A DNA stretch of 64,000 nucleotides from contig NZ_JANQJQ010000037.1 in NCBI RefSeq assembly GCF_028281565.1, positions 1-64,000 on the forward strand, given 5' to 3'. The DNA comes from Seonamhaeicola sp. GTDB lineage: Bacteria; Bacteroidota; Bacteroidia; Flavobacteriales; Flavobacteriaceae. The notes under the pieces are model-generated. The model saw only the letters and a list, made by a program, of their open reading frames with translations, searched no databases and was not told where the DNA came from. Positions 55,591 through 62,729 of this stretch are shown here, in pieces (the first letter of the stretch is position 1; each line of letters starts with the position of its first letter). Position numbers and translations under genes: made by a program.

Positions 55591-55727
55591 GCAGGTAACG
55601 GTTACGTATATGAAAAGTTGCGTGTTTGTATGCGACGATTTGCCGAAGGAAAATCGGAAGCTAGCAAACGAGCAACTAACATTGGTTTAGCCCAAAAAAA
55701 CAATTTTTTATATACTTTGTTAGGCAC
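55591..55727. repeat. attC-like site 3 (hxlA/RadC junction)
   Basis: The 137-bp site runs from GCAGGTAAC to GTTAGGCAC. It contains AACGGTT, AGTTGCGTG, the central hairpin GATTTGCCGAAGGAAAATC, GAGCAACT and TATATACTTTGTT. Its central part (AGCTAGCAAACGAGCAACT) is nearly identical to site 5. Confidence 0.88.
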
Positions 55728-55734
55728 TGGCTTT

Positions 55735-56358
55735 TTATTTTTTTCGTACTCTTAACTTTTGAACTTCTTCAATCGATAAACCTGTAATTTCAGAAATATC
55801 TTCATCCTTTGTCCCTCTCCGCTTAAGTTCTTTTGCTATTTCAATTTTTTCTTTTCGTTTAGCAATTTCTGCTACTTCTTTCTTAATCCTTTGTTCAAGC
55901 ACATAGGTAGGAACGTATTTTGTGCTTTTTTTCAATTCGTCTAAAAGTCCGATGTCAGCAAAGCTTAAGTAGCTTTTGTCAGATATTATTAAATGGTCAA
56001 TAACCTCGGTATCCACAATAATGCCTACTTGGATTAATCTATCCGAAATATCTTTATCGGCCTCAGATGGTTTTAATTCTCCGCTTGGATGGTTATGGCA
56101 TAAAATGATTCTCACAGCCCTTTTTTGCAAAGAAAGACTAAAGACCTCCATAGGCTCCGCTAGAGCTTTATTTACGGTTCCTAAACTGATGAGTTCAATA
56201 AATAGAATTCGATTATTATTCTCAAGTCCGATAACCCAAAAATGCTCCCTGTTTTGGTCAATTTTGTCTTCACGAAGCAGAATCTTTTGCATAATTCCGT
56301 AAATATCATCGGAATTCAGGATTTTAATTTTTTCTTCTTCTGTCAGTTTTATGTCCAT
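55735..56358 (-). CDS. RadC-like JAB-domain protein (cassette 7)
   Basis: The 207-residue protein has a JAMM/MPN metalloprotease-like domain as in RadC (about 1-130): Glu in FIELISLGTVNKA and the metal site CHNHPSGELKPSEAD. Its C-terminus (about 155-207) is a charged coiled coil with a helix-turn-helix-like end (DEDISEITGLSIEEVQKL) that is not part of RadC but resembles the tails of some transposase-like nucleases. RadC proteins are common mobile-element cargo with no proven function. Core, start codon and stop codon fit the cassette spacing. Confidence 0.88.
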   Translation of the reverse strand: MDIKLTEEEKIKILNSDDIYGIMQKILLREDKIDQNREHFWVIGLENNNRILFIELISLGTVNKALAEPMEVFSLSLQKRAVRIILCHNHPSGELKPSEADKDISDRLIQVGIIVDTEVIDHLIISDKSYLSFADIGLLDELKKSTKYVPTYVLEQRIKKEVAEIAKRKEKIEIAKELKRRGTKDEDISEITGLSIEEVQKLRVRKK

Positions 56359-56406
56359 AAGGTAAATGTAAGACTTTTTTTAAAATCGAAGACGTATCTT
56401 TAGCTT

Positions 56407-56544
56407 GTGCCTAACGGTTTAGGCTATGAGTAGTTGCGTAGTTTAGTACTTAATTTTGCAAGTACACGCCAAGCTGAAAATCCGCAAGGATTTTCAGAAG
56501 TAGGATAGAACAAGTAATTACTTATAGCGATCTTTGTTGGCATT
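56407..56544. repeat. attC-like site 4 (RadC/lipoprotein junction)
   Basis: The 138-bp site runs from GTGCCTAAC to GTTGGCATT. Outer sequences TATGAGTAGTTGCG and CAAGTAATTACTTATA pair, and the centre has the hairpin GAAAATCC...GGATTTTC. It is closely similar to site 9. Confidence 0.88.
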
Positions 56545-56547
56545 TCG

Positions 56548-57033
56548 TTAGTTTTTCGATCGAAATTTATTCATAATGTTTTTGTGTTCATCTCCATAAA
56601 AGGTTACATCTATTGAAATATTCCATTCGGTTTGAGAAATTCTTTTTCCACTTATTGTTCCTGTTGGGGGAACGTCTTTATTTGGGTCATATTCAAAATA
56701 ACAAAAACAACTCTTTGAAAAAACAGCTTTAATATCTAACAACTCACCATTCTCATAGTTAAACTCTGTAAGTGTTGGGTTTATTTCAAAACGAATAAAT
56801 TCAGAATATTCATCATCCGAGACATTAACATCGTCTTCTGCTGAATATTCATATTCAAACACTAAGTTAGATCCTTGCTCAATGTTTCCATATTTCATAT
56901 AGCTCTCATCATATGTTTCAATATTCAGTTTTTTATTTTCTGAAAAATTATAAGAATAGTATTCTTCATTTTCTTTTGAGCAAGAAGTCAAAACAAAACT
57001 TGTTAAAACTAAAATTTTTATAAATATTTTCAT
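56548..57033 (-). CDS. Hypothetical lipoprotein (cassette 6)
   Basis: The 161-residue protein has a lipoprotein signal (MKIFIKILVLTSFVLTSC) followed by a beta-rich acidic domain (YSAEDDVNVSDDEYSEFIRFE, FSKSCFCYFEYDPN). I do not recognise a family. The stop codon lies 3 bp from the next core. The ATG at 57033 is preferred over one 24 bp upstream because the signal peptide begins there. Confidence 0.75.
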   Translation of the reverse strand: MKIFIKILVLTSFVLTSCSKENEEYYSYNFSENKKLNIETYDESYMKYGNIEQGSNLVFEYEYSAEDDVNVSDDEYSEFIRFEINPTLTEFNYENGELLDIKAVFSKSCFCYFEYDPNKDVPPTGTISGKRISQTEWNISIDVTFYGDEHKNIMNKFRSKN

Positions 57034-57063
57034 TTTGATTATTTTTTCAGGTGTCATTTAATG

Positions 57064-57201
57064 AATGCCAACGGTTCGTTTATGGAAAGTTGCGTAGTTT
57101 GTGTACGAGGATTTTCCAAAGGAAAATCAGAAGCTAGCAAACGAGCAACTCACATTGGTTAAGCTAAAACTAGCAATTTTTTATATACATTGTTATAGCC
57201 C
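57064..57201. repeat. attC-like site 5 (lipoprotein/esterase junction)
   Basis: The 138-bp site runs from AATGCCAAC to GTTATAGCCC. It has the pairing segments AAGTTGCGTAGTTTG / CAAACGAGCAACT and the hairpin GATTTTCC...GGAAAATC, and is a near copy of site 3 in the middle. Confidence 0.88.
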
Positions 57202-57202
57202 G

Positions 57203-58333
57203 TTATTTATTATTTCTTTTATCATAACTCATAAACCAATCATATAATTCATTCTCTGGATATACCAACCAATGAATCCAATGTCCAACACTTTTTTTTC
57301 TTGTATATTTTACTTGACTATTTATGTCGTTTAGTCTATTTATCAAATAATCTGTTTCTTCAACTGGTACTACGTTATCTAATTCTCCATGAAATGCCCA
57401 AATTGGCATTTTTTTTAAATTCTCAATGTTTTCTGAAATATAATCCATATGTCTGGTGAAACCACTCATTGGTGCAATTGCTGTAAATTTATCTGAATAT
57501 TTTGTTGCAATATACCAAGTTCCAGAACCTCCTAAACTTTCTCCCGTTAAATAGACCTTATTTGTATCTATCCTGTATTCTTTTATCAAGTCAGAATAAA
57601 AGTTTTCAAACCAGTTTTCAGTTGACCAGCGAATATTTTTTGGACATTGAGGGGCAACAATTATGAAAGGGAAATTACGACCTCGATAAATTTGGTCAAA
57701 TGGACCAGCATCATATAAATCAAGAGTGTCTGTCCCGCGGGCAGAACCGCCATGAAGAAAAATTAATAAAGGATATTCTTTGAGAGCATTACTTGCATAA
57801 CTCGTTGGCAAATAAGTAATGTATTGATAGGAGACTGTTTCAGGGGATTGATTAATGCCATTTTTGAATGTTAAGTCATACTCTAAATCTCCTTTTTCAT
57901 TCCAATATTTACAAGTCCCATTTAATTGTCCATTATTCCATTTTTTTTCAGATTCTTTAATCCCGTTTTCATACCATGAAACGGCTAATCCATCTCTTAA
58001 TCCATTTTTGTAATTTGCATCATAAATTAGTTGTCCGTTTTTTGCCCACTCTTTATATCTCCCCTGTTTTGTGTTTGTGCCATAATTACATTGAAGTTCT
58101 TCTTTTACGTTTTTATCAAAATTTGAATAATAGGCATCCATTTGAATTTGTCCGTTTGGATAATAGTCTTCAACATGAATCAAATTGTTTTTATCCAATG
58201 TTTCAATTATTCTCTTATATACAATTGTATCATATTTTGAAATGGGAAAGTGCAAAAAATATGTATCAATCGTTTGAGCTTGTAAACCAATCGAAGTCAA
58301 AATCAAGATAAATATTGTTGCGCGTTGTTTCAT
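57203..58333 (-). CDS. Secreted esterase with YwqK/MORN-like repeats (cassette 5)
   Basis: The 376-residue protein has a signal peptide (to about residue 20), then four antitoxin-YwqK/MORN-like repeats (about 55-165: YYPNGQIQMDAYY, WAKNGQLIYDANYKNGLRDG, WYENGIKESEKKWNNGQLNG), and an alpha/beta-hydrolase domain (about 185-370) with LLIFLHGGSARG, nucleophile Ser in LTGESLGGSGTW, Asp in FHGELDNVVPVEE and His in VGHWIHW. It resembles secreted phospholipase/carboxylesterase or feruloyl-esterase-like enzymes. The stop codon lies 1 bp from the next core. Confidence 0.85.
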   Translation of the reverse strand: MKQRATIFILILTSIGLQAQTIDTYFLHFPISKYDTIVYKRIIETLDKNNLIHVEDYYPNGQIQMDAYYSNFDKNVKEELQCNYGTNTKQGRYKEWAKNGQLIYDANYKNGLRDGLAVSWYENGIKESEKKWNNGQLNGTCKYWNEKGDLEYDLTFKNGINQSPETVSYQYITYLPTSYASNALKEYPLLIFLHGGSARGTDTLDLYDAGPFDQIYRGRNFPFIIVAPQCPKNIRWSTENWFENFYSDLIKEYRIDTNKVYLTGESLGGSGTWYIATKYSDKFTAIAPMSGFTRHMDYISENIENLKKMPIWAFHGELDNVVPVEETDYLINRLNDINSQVKYTRKKSVGHWIHWLVYPENELYDWFMSYDKRNNK

Positions 58334-58340
58334 CCTAATG

Positions 58341-58479
58341 GGCTATAACGGTTTTGTGTATGATTAGTTGCGTGTTTAAGCAACTAATTTAATAAACAAA
58401 AACGAACGAGAGAAAATTCCGAAGGAATTTTCCAAATAAGCACTAACCCAAGCAATTAATTATACACTTTGTTGTAAGT
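58341..58479. repeat. attC-like site 6 (esterase/TPR junction)
   Basis: The 139-bp site runs from GGGCTATAAC to GTTGTAAGT. Outer GTGTATGATTAGTTGC pairs with GCAATTAATTATACAC, and the centre has GAAAATTCC/GGAATTTTC around GAA. Site 8 is nearly identical over about 100 bp. Confidence 0.9.
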
Positions 58480-58494
58480 AGTGTTTTTAATTAA

Positions 58495-59208
58495 TTATTT
58501 CTGCTGAATACAATATTCTTTTAGAACTTCTCTGGCATCATTGTCACCCATTTTTGCTGATTTTATAAAATTTTGACAAGCTTTAATCGAATCATTTTTT
58601 CCATAATATGCCTCACCTATATAATAGAAGCAATCCTTTTTTTTGTAGTTGGATTTAAGTGATTTGTTCAAGTCAGAAATTGCATTATCAAACTTTTCTA
58701 ATTCTAAATATTCTATACCACGTTCAAAATATATTTCGCAATCCAGCTTGTTATAGTTATTATCACTATCAAATCGGTTATAGTCTATGTTTGTTTGAAA
58801 CGCCATTGGAGTGCCATTTGAAATTTCAAAACTTTCTAGAGAGCCTTTTGTCTTAAGAGCTTTTGTGTAAAACAAAACAGCTTGATTATGTTCATCTAGC
58901 ATACTATAACTATTTCCAATATTGAAAAGGACTACTGTATTTTCAGGGTCAAATTCAAGTATTTTTTTATAGTCAACAATACCTTCTTTCACTAGCCCTA
59001 ATCTCGTTTTATAAGTACCTCTATTTAGTAAAGCAGCTCTAAAATTTTCTTGCTTATCTATAGCTTTATCTAATAATTGAATGGCTAATTTTAAATCTCC
59101 CTTCTGTTTCATTTCTAAAGAAGTATTGTAGTATTCAGCAGCGCTTCTGAAGTCGCAGGAGTTTAAAAAAGATATGATTATTGATATGTAAATTAGGTTC
59201 TTCGGCAT
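58495..59208 (-). CDS. TPR-repeat lipoprotein (cassette 4)
   Basis: The 237-residue protein has a lipoprotein-like signal (MPKNLIYISIIISFLNSC) and tetratricopeptide repeats throughout, for example AIQLLDKAIDKQENFRAALLNRGTYKTRLG, ILEFDPENTVVLFNIGNSYSMLDEHNQAVLFYTKAL and LELEKFDNAISDLNKSLKSN, with a Sel1-like last unit. TPR proteins mediate protein contacts; the partner is not evident. The start codon lies 2 bp from the cassette's own core sequence. Confidence 0.85.
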   Translation of the reverse strand: MPKNLIYISIIISFLNSCDFRSAAEYYNTSLEMKQKGDLKLAIQLLDKAIDKQENFRAALLNRGTYKTRLGLVKEGIVDYKKILEFDPENTVVLFNIGNSYSMLDEHNQAVLFYTKALKTKGSLESFEISNGTPMAFQTNIDYNRFDSDNNYNKLDCEIYFERGIEYLELEKFDNAISDLNKSLKSNYKKKDCFYYIGEAYYGKNDSIKACQNFIKSAKMGDNDAREVLKEYCIQQK

Positions 59209-59210
59209 TA

Positions 59211-59345
59211 CTTACAACGGTCTAGTGTATGATTTCGTTGCATGTTTAAGTACTAAAGTTAGCAAATAAATCACAGATAGAAAGTCCGCGAGGACTTTCG
59301 TAAGTAAGCTCTAACTAGCAATGAATTATACACATTGTTAGCAAC
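59211..59345. repeat. attC-like site 7 (TPR/AbiH junction)
   Basis: The 135-bp site runs from CTTACAAC to GTTAGCAAC. GTGTATGATTTCGTTGC pairs with GCAATGAATTATACAC, and the central hairpin is GAAAGTCC...GGACTTTC. Confidence 0.88.
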
Positions 59346-59352
59346 TGGCTTT

Positions 59353-60651
59353 TTAGTTCAGAGGTTCGCAATATGTTTTATTTACAACTCTATCTCTCAT
59401 TAAAGCCTTGTCATTAAAATTCCGTGAAATGTTTTTAATTATATCGCTAAAATTATCTTTATTATCTCCTTTATTGTGATAAAAAACTTTAATTGAAGCG
59501 CAGTTATCATTTTCAAAAACTGTATTTAATAATGTTCTATCTGATGTACCACAAGAATGTCCCATTATCATTATTTGATAATTTCCAGCATTAACAAACT
59601 CTAATAACCTTTTGTAATTATCAGTATCCAAATATTTTATAGATTTTATATTCTCTAAATAGTCATTATTATTAAGTCTCTCTATTTTTTTATAGTCTTC
59701 ATCTAGTTCATCCCCAAAACCAAAAATTATGGGGTTTTTGTCTTCTTTTCTATTGCTTCCGTGAATATGATTAAACTCTACTGTTTTTCCATTTCCCCAT
59801 GTAGACAATCTAGGTGGTGATTCATAATAGAGTTCTGTAAGAGTATAATTAAAATTTAAAAAGAGTGTTAGGTTAGGTAATAAGTCAAAGAAAACATGAG
59901 CATCTTGTGAAATCATCATGCTTTTGAATTCCTCTCTACTTGCATCAGCACCAATTGCTTGAATAAGCGATATTCTTTTTTTGGACAATTCACTTCTTTC
60001 AACATTACCATCTTTAAATGCCTCAGCATCTTTTACAAAGTCAGCATATTCAAGGTCAATTTTTTGATTTAAAGAGCTTTCTGAAAAATCTCTTAAATTG
60101 AAATGAGAATATATTTTTTTCTCTATTCTATTCCTAGTTCTTGAGAAATTTGTGTTTTTACTTTTATCAAATTCCAGTTCAATTTTTAATAGATATTCCT
60201 CTAATAAATTCTTTACTCTTTCAAAGTCTTCATTAAGTTGTTGAATAGTATAATCTAGTGTCCCTTTATCTTTGTCAGTAAAAGATTTTTTGAGTAATTC
60301 ATAATATTCGATTTCAATATCTACCCAATTCAGTTCTTTTTGCTTTTTTGTAAGTATTTCTAAGAATTTATTCTTAAACGAAAGATTGATATTTTGTGAC
60401 TTTAAATTAGTTAATAAGCCTTCAAAATTTGTTGCGTCAATCTTAGTAGTATCTCCCCAAGAACCATGAAGTCCATCTACTATGATTTCTTCATTTTCAA
60501 ATGTCTTTCCTAAGCTTGTAATATTGCTAGCTGCAGAATGTTGTAGTTGAGTAATTATTTTTTCCCAATAATCCTTTAAAAAATGATTGTAGCTGGTATT
60601 CATTCCATGTGCTAAATCAAAACCATTTCCAATAAGTATTATTCTGTTCAT
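59353..60651 (-). CDS. AbiH-family phage abortive infection protein (cassette 3)
   Basis: The 432-residue protein matches the AbiH family: MNRIILIGNGFDLAHGMNTSYNHFLKDYW at the start, LYYESPPRLSTWGNGKTVEFNHIHGSNRKEDKNPIIFGFGDELDEDY at about 285-330, and IMIMGHSCGTSDRTLLNTVFEND at about 365. AbiH was described in Lactococcus as an abortive infection factor; its mechanism is not settled. The gene fills a single-gene cassette with a stop codon 7 bp from the next core. Confidence 0.9.
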   Translation of the reverse strand: MNRIILIGNGFDLAHGMNTSYNHFLKDYWEKIITQLQHSAASNITSLGKTFENEEIIVDGLHGSWGDTTKIDATNFEGLLTNLKSQNINLSFKNKFLEILTKKQKELNWVDIEIEYYELLKKSFTDKDKGTLDYTIQQLNEDFERVKNLLEEYLLKIELEFDKSKNTNFSRTRNRIEKKIYSHFNLRDFSESSLNQKIDLEYADFVKDAEAFKDGNVERSELSKKRISLIQAIGADASREEFKSMMISQDAHVFFDLLPNLTLFLNFNYTLTELYYESPPRLSTWGNGKTVEFNHIHGSNRKEDKNPIIFGFGDELDEDYKKIERLNNNDYLENIKSIKYLDTDNYKRLLEFVNAGNYQIMIMGHSCGTSDRTLLNTVFENDNCASIKVFYHNKGDNKDNFSDIIKNISRNFNDKALMRDRVVNKTYCEPLN

Positions 60652-60679
60652 TAATTATCTCGATTGTTTGGTTGAGCTT

Positions 60680-60817
60680 GTTGCTAACGGTTTTGTGTAT
60701 GATTAGTTGCGTGTTTGAGCAACTAATTTAATAAACAAAAACGAACGAGAGAAAATTCCGAAGGAATTTTCCAAGTAGGGACTTTGCAAGCAATTAATTA
60801 TACACCTTGTTGGGCGT
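60680..60817. repeat. attC-like site 8 (AbiH/SymE junction)
   Basis: The 138-bp site runs from GTTGCTAAC to GTTGGGCGT. It is nearly identical to site 6 over most of its length, including GATTAGTTGCGTGTTT, the central GAAAATTCC hairpin and CAAGCAATTAATTATACAC, but has different core ends. Confidence 0.9.
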
Positions 60818-60859
60818 AGTTATTTTTCTTCTTTTTTGTCGGTCAGTGTAATAGTCAGC

Positions 60860-61093
60860 TTATTCTTTTTGTTGTTTGATTTCAATTTCTTTTCCGATTT
60901 CAAATCCAAGTTCTTTCAGCCACTTTCCCTCAAGTCGAATTTCAGGGACGGGAGTATATTTCCATTCTCGAGGTTGGAATTTTTTATAGATTTTTAATTT
61001 CCTAAATCGGCTTATTAAAGATTTGTTCGTTATTCCGAACACAATATATAAATAATTTATAGATATTCGGTATAGTGAACACGAAAGAATCAA
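60860..61093 (-). CDS. SymE-like toxin (cassette 2)
   Basis: The C-terminal part (about residues 35-77) matches the SymE toxin fold: YTPVPEIRLEGKWLKELGF followed by EIGKEIEIKQQKE. SymE of E. coli is an SOS-induced RNA-associated toxin with an AbrB-like fold. The ATG at 61093 overlaps the divergent XRE gene by 19 bp and would put both operators in the coding region, so the GTG at 61042 (about 60 residues) may be the true start. It is divergent from an XRE regulator; the two may form a toxin/regulator module. Confidence 0.7.
   Translation of the reverse strand: MILSCSLYRISINYLYIVFGITNKSLISRFRKLKIYKKFQPREWKYTPVPEIRLEGKWLKELGFEIGKEIEIKQQKE
61025..61040. promoter_or_regulatory. Operator O1 in the SymE/XRE region
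   Basis: GTTCGTTATTCCGAAC is a palindromic 16-bp site with arms GTTCG/CGAAC. With O2 it defines the consensus GTTCnnTATnCCGAAY. It lies between, or at the start of, the divergent symE-like and XRE genes. Confidence 0.6.
61065..61080. promoter_or_regulatory. Operator O2 overlapping the XRE start codon
   Basis: ATTCGGTATAGTGAAC is the reverse complement of GTTCACTATACCGAAT and matches O1 at 12 of 16 positions in inverted orientation. It overlaps the GTG start of the XRE gene, which suggests autorepression. Confidence 0.6.
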
Positions 61094-61296
61094 AATATTT
61101 TCAAAAGTTAGGTGCTAAAATCAGGCAACTAAGAGAAGAAAAAGAGATTGACCAAAAGTCATTTGCTTTTGATTGTGAGATTGGTAGAACTCAATTATAT
61201 ATGATTGAAAAAGGTAGAACAAATCCGCGTTTACTTACTTTGATGAAGATTGCGGCTGGTTTGGAAATTTCTATTTCCGAACTTCTAAGAATTTAA
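61075..61296 (+). CDS. XRE-family HTH regulator (cassette 2)
   Basis: The 73-residue protein is a single helix-turn-helix domain of the Cro/CI-XRE type: LGAKIRQLREEKEIDQKSFAFDCEIGRTQLYMIEKGRTNPRLLTLMKIAAGLEISISELL. It starts with GTG. It is the only gene of the array on the plus strand and is divergent from the SymE-like gene with two operator-like sites in between. It probably represses itself and the toxin. Confidence 0.88.
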   Translation: MNTKESKYFQKLGAKIRQLREEKEIDQKSFAFDCEIGRTQLYMIEKGRTNPRLLTLMKIAAGLEISISELLRI

Positions 61297-61341
61297 TAAA
61301 GAAATATATTCTTTAACTCAATTCTTTGTTATGAGTAGTTT

Positions 61342-61899
61342 TTAATTCAGTTCAACTTTTAGTTTAGATTTAACTTGTCTATTAATCAGCAATTCTATTT
61401 CAAACTCATTTTCTATTTTCATATAAGCAAAATTTGTCCGCCCATATTCACAAATCCTTTTGACAACTTTTCCAATTACTGTCAATAACGCTATTTGAAT
61501 TTTCTTCTCATACTGAAAGAAACTCGGAAATATTGATTTGACATTCCATTCGGTTGATTCTATTTTTCCAGCTTTTGGTTTGTATTTAATATTCTCCGCT
61601 TTTCTTAATTCTGATTCAAAAAATACCGAAGCCTTAATATCTTTTTTCTCAGCTCGTGACTCAATCATTATCTTTTCTATGAGTTCGGGTACTTTTAAAA
61701 ATAGAATTCCTCCACAAAATGTATTTATTACAAGGAATTTTCCTTTGTCCAAAAAGAAATCAAAATCCGCTTTAAGAAGTTCCTGTTCCTTTAAACTTAA
61801 ATTTGAAGAAATAAGCTCAAACTCTCTATCAAGGTCAAAATGAAAATTCTGCCCTGTTTCGAATTCAATATCTTTTATTTCATCTGTTAGATTGTTCAT
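61342..61899 (-). CDS. Hypothetical protein (cassette 2)
   Basis: The 185-residue protein has no signal peptide and no family that I recognise. It is charged, with a helical N-terminal part (NLTDEIKDIEFETGQNFHFDLDREFELI) and a mixed C-terminal part (FPSFFQYEKKIQIALLTVIGKVVKRICEYG). Its start codon lies 12 bp after the cassette core, as for other cassette genes, and it shares its unit with the XRE/SymE-like pair. Confidence 0.75.
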   Translation of the reverse strand: MNNLTDEIKDIEFETGQNFHFDLDREFELISSNLSLKEQELLKADFDFFLDKGKFLVINTFCGGILFLKVPELIEKIMIESRAEKKDIKASVFFESELRKAENIKYKPKAGKIESTEWNVKSIFPSFFQYEKKIQIALLTVIGKVVKRICEYGRTNFAYMKIENEFEIELLINRQVKSKLKVELN

Positions 61900-61910
61900 T
61901 TTCTCAAATT

Positions 61911-62045
61911 ACGCCCAACGGTCGCGGCTATGAGTAGTTGCGTGATTTAGAACTTAACCTTACAAGTACACACCAAGTTGGAAATTCCTGCGGAATTTCC
62001 AAAGTAGTCTAGAACAAGCAATTACTTATAGACATTGTTGTGGTG
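61911..62045. repeat. attC-like site 9 (cassette 2 / cassette 1 junction)
   Basis: The 135-bp site runs from ACGCCCAAC to GTTGTGGTG. GGCTATGAGTAGTTGCG pairs with CAAGCAATTACTTATAG, and the centre is GGAAATTCC...GGAATTTCC. It is very similar to site 4. Confidence 0.88.
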
Positions 62046-62057
62046 TCGTTATTTTTA

Positions 62058-62636
62058 TTAATTTAATAATTCGCCAAGTATTGAAGAATCAGTATTTTCT
62101 GTTGTTTCAAGTTTATATTCAAATATTTGTTCGTTTCGGATTTTTTTAAATTCATCAATTGAATAAGTGAATGATTGATTTTTAAATTTACAAGGTAGTT
62201 TGTCAAGTCGCTTTTTTATTTCTTTCCGCTTGAAATCTTTTGGAATTTTCCACTCAGTTCCGTTCTCAACTTCTATTTCCACGTAGTTTAGTCCTATTTT
62301 ACTTAAAATATCTAAAGTTTTTTGATAGTCGATTATCTTCTCAATTATCAAGTCATATCGTTTTCCTCTAATTCCAATTTCAAATCCGTAAATCCATTCG
62401 TCAAGACTCAAAGCGCTACCTGGTTGAAGAAAATCAGATGAACTTTTGTCAACTATTATTCCATTATAAGCTCCAACTAAAAAATTGTTTGGGTCGGGAT
62501 TTAATTCTTTAAATGGGATGTACCAAAGCGATTCTCGTTCCAAAATATTAAAAGAGTCAACAATATAATCCTTATAAATCTCATTTTTTTCGAGAAAGGA
62601 CTTTGTAATTTGTATGGCTTTTTCTTTATCGTTCAT
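62058..62636 (-). CDS. YrhB/Imm35-like protein (cassette 1)
   Basis: The 192-residue protein resembles YrhB/immunity-protein-35 domains in its N-terminal half (about 1-95): SLWYIPFKELNPDPNNFLVGAYNGIIVDKSSSDFLQPGSALSLDEWIYGFEIG, where such proteins have a GNaPiiVdk-type loop and a GSa...dwi ending. The C-terminal part (about 100-192) is unassigned. It lies at the aspS-proximal end of the array. The ATG at 62636 is preferred; the longer frame to 62651 reads into the core sequence. Confidence 0.7.
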   Translation of the reverse strand: MNDKEKAIQITKSFLEKNEIYKDYIVDSFNILERESLWYIPFKELNPDPNNFLVGAYNGIIVDKSSSDFLQPGSALSLDEWIYGFEIGIRGKRYDLIIEKIIDYQKTLDILSKIGLNYVEIEVENGTEWKIPKDFKRKEIKKRLDKLPCKFKNQSFTYSIDEFKKIRNEQIFEYKLETTENTDSSILGELLN

Positions 62637-62643
62637 CTTAATG

Positions 62644-62652
62644 CACCACAAC
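62644..62652. repeat. aspS-proximal boundary core of the cassette array
   Basis: CACCACAAC is the reverse complement of GTTGTGGTG at 62037-62045 and marks the start of cassette 1 on the minus strand (core, then ATG after 7 bp). Beyond it lies A+T-rich sequence (TCGTTATATAATAATATT) with no palindrome, the position where an attI-like site would be. Confidence 0.7.
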
Positions 62653-62674
62653 TCGTTATATAATAATATTTATT

Positions 62675-62715
62675 ACTAATATCCCGAAAATAAGTCAGGA
62701 TATTAGTAGTTTTTT
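62675..62715. terminator. Hairpin between aspS and the cassette array
   Basis: ACTAATATCC (62675-62684) and GGATATTAGT (62698-62707) form a perfect 10-bp stem with a 13-bp loop, with a T-run on the plus-strand right side. It lies 15 bp after the aspS stop, and the array begins 23 bp beyond it. Confidence 0.75.
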
Positions 62716-62729
62716 GTTCCTGTTATCCG

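Noticed and set aside
53768-62045. attC-like sites as ordinary terminators or REP elements
   Set aside because: They are much longer than terminators, coincide with every unit boundary, and carry unit-specific complementary ends, which REP elements do not.
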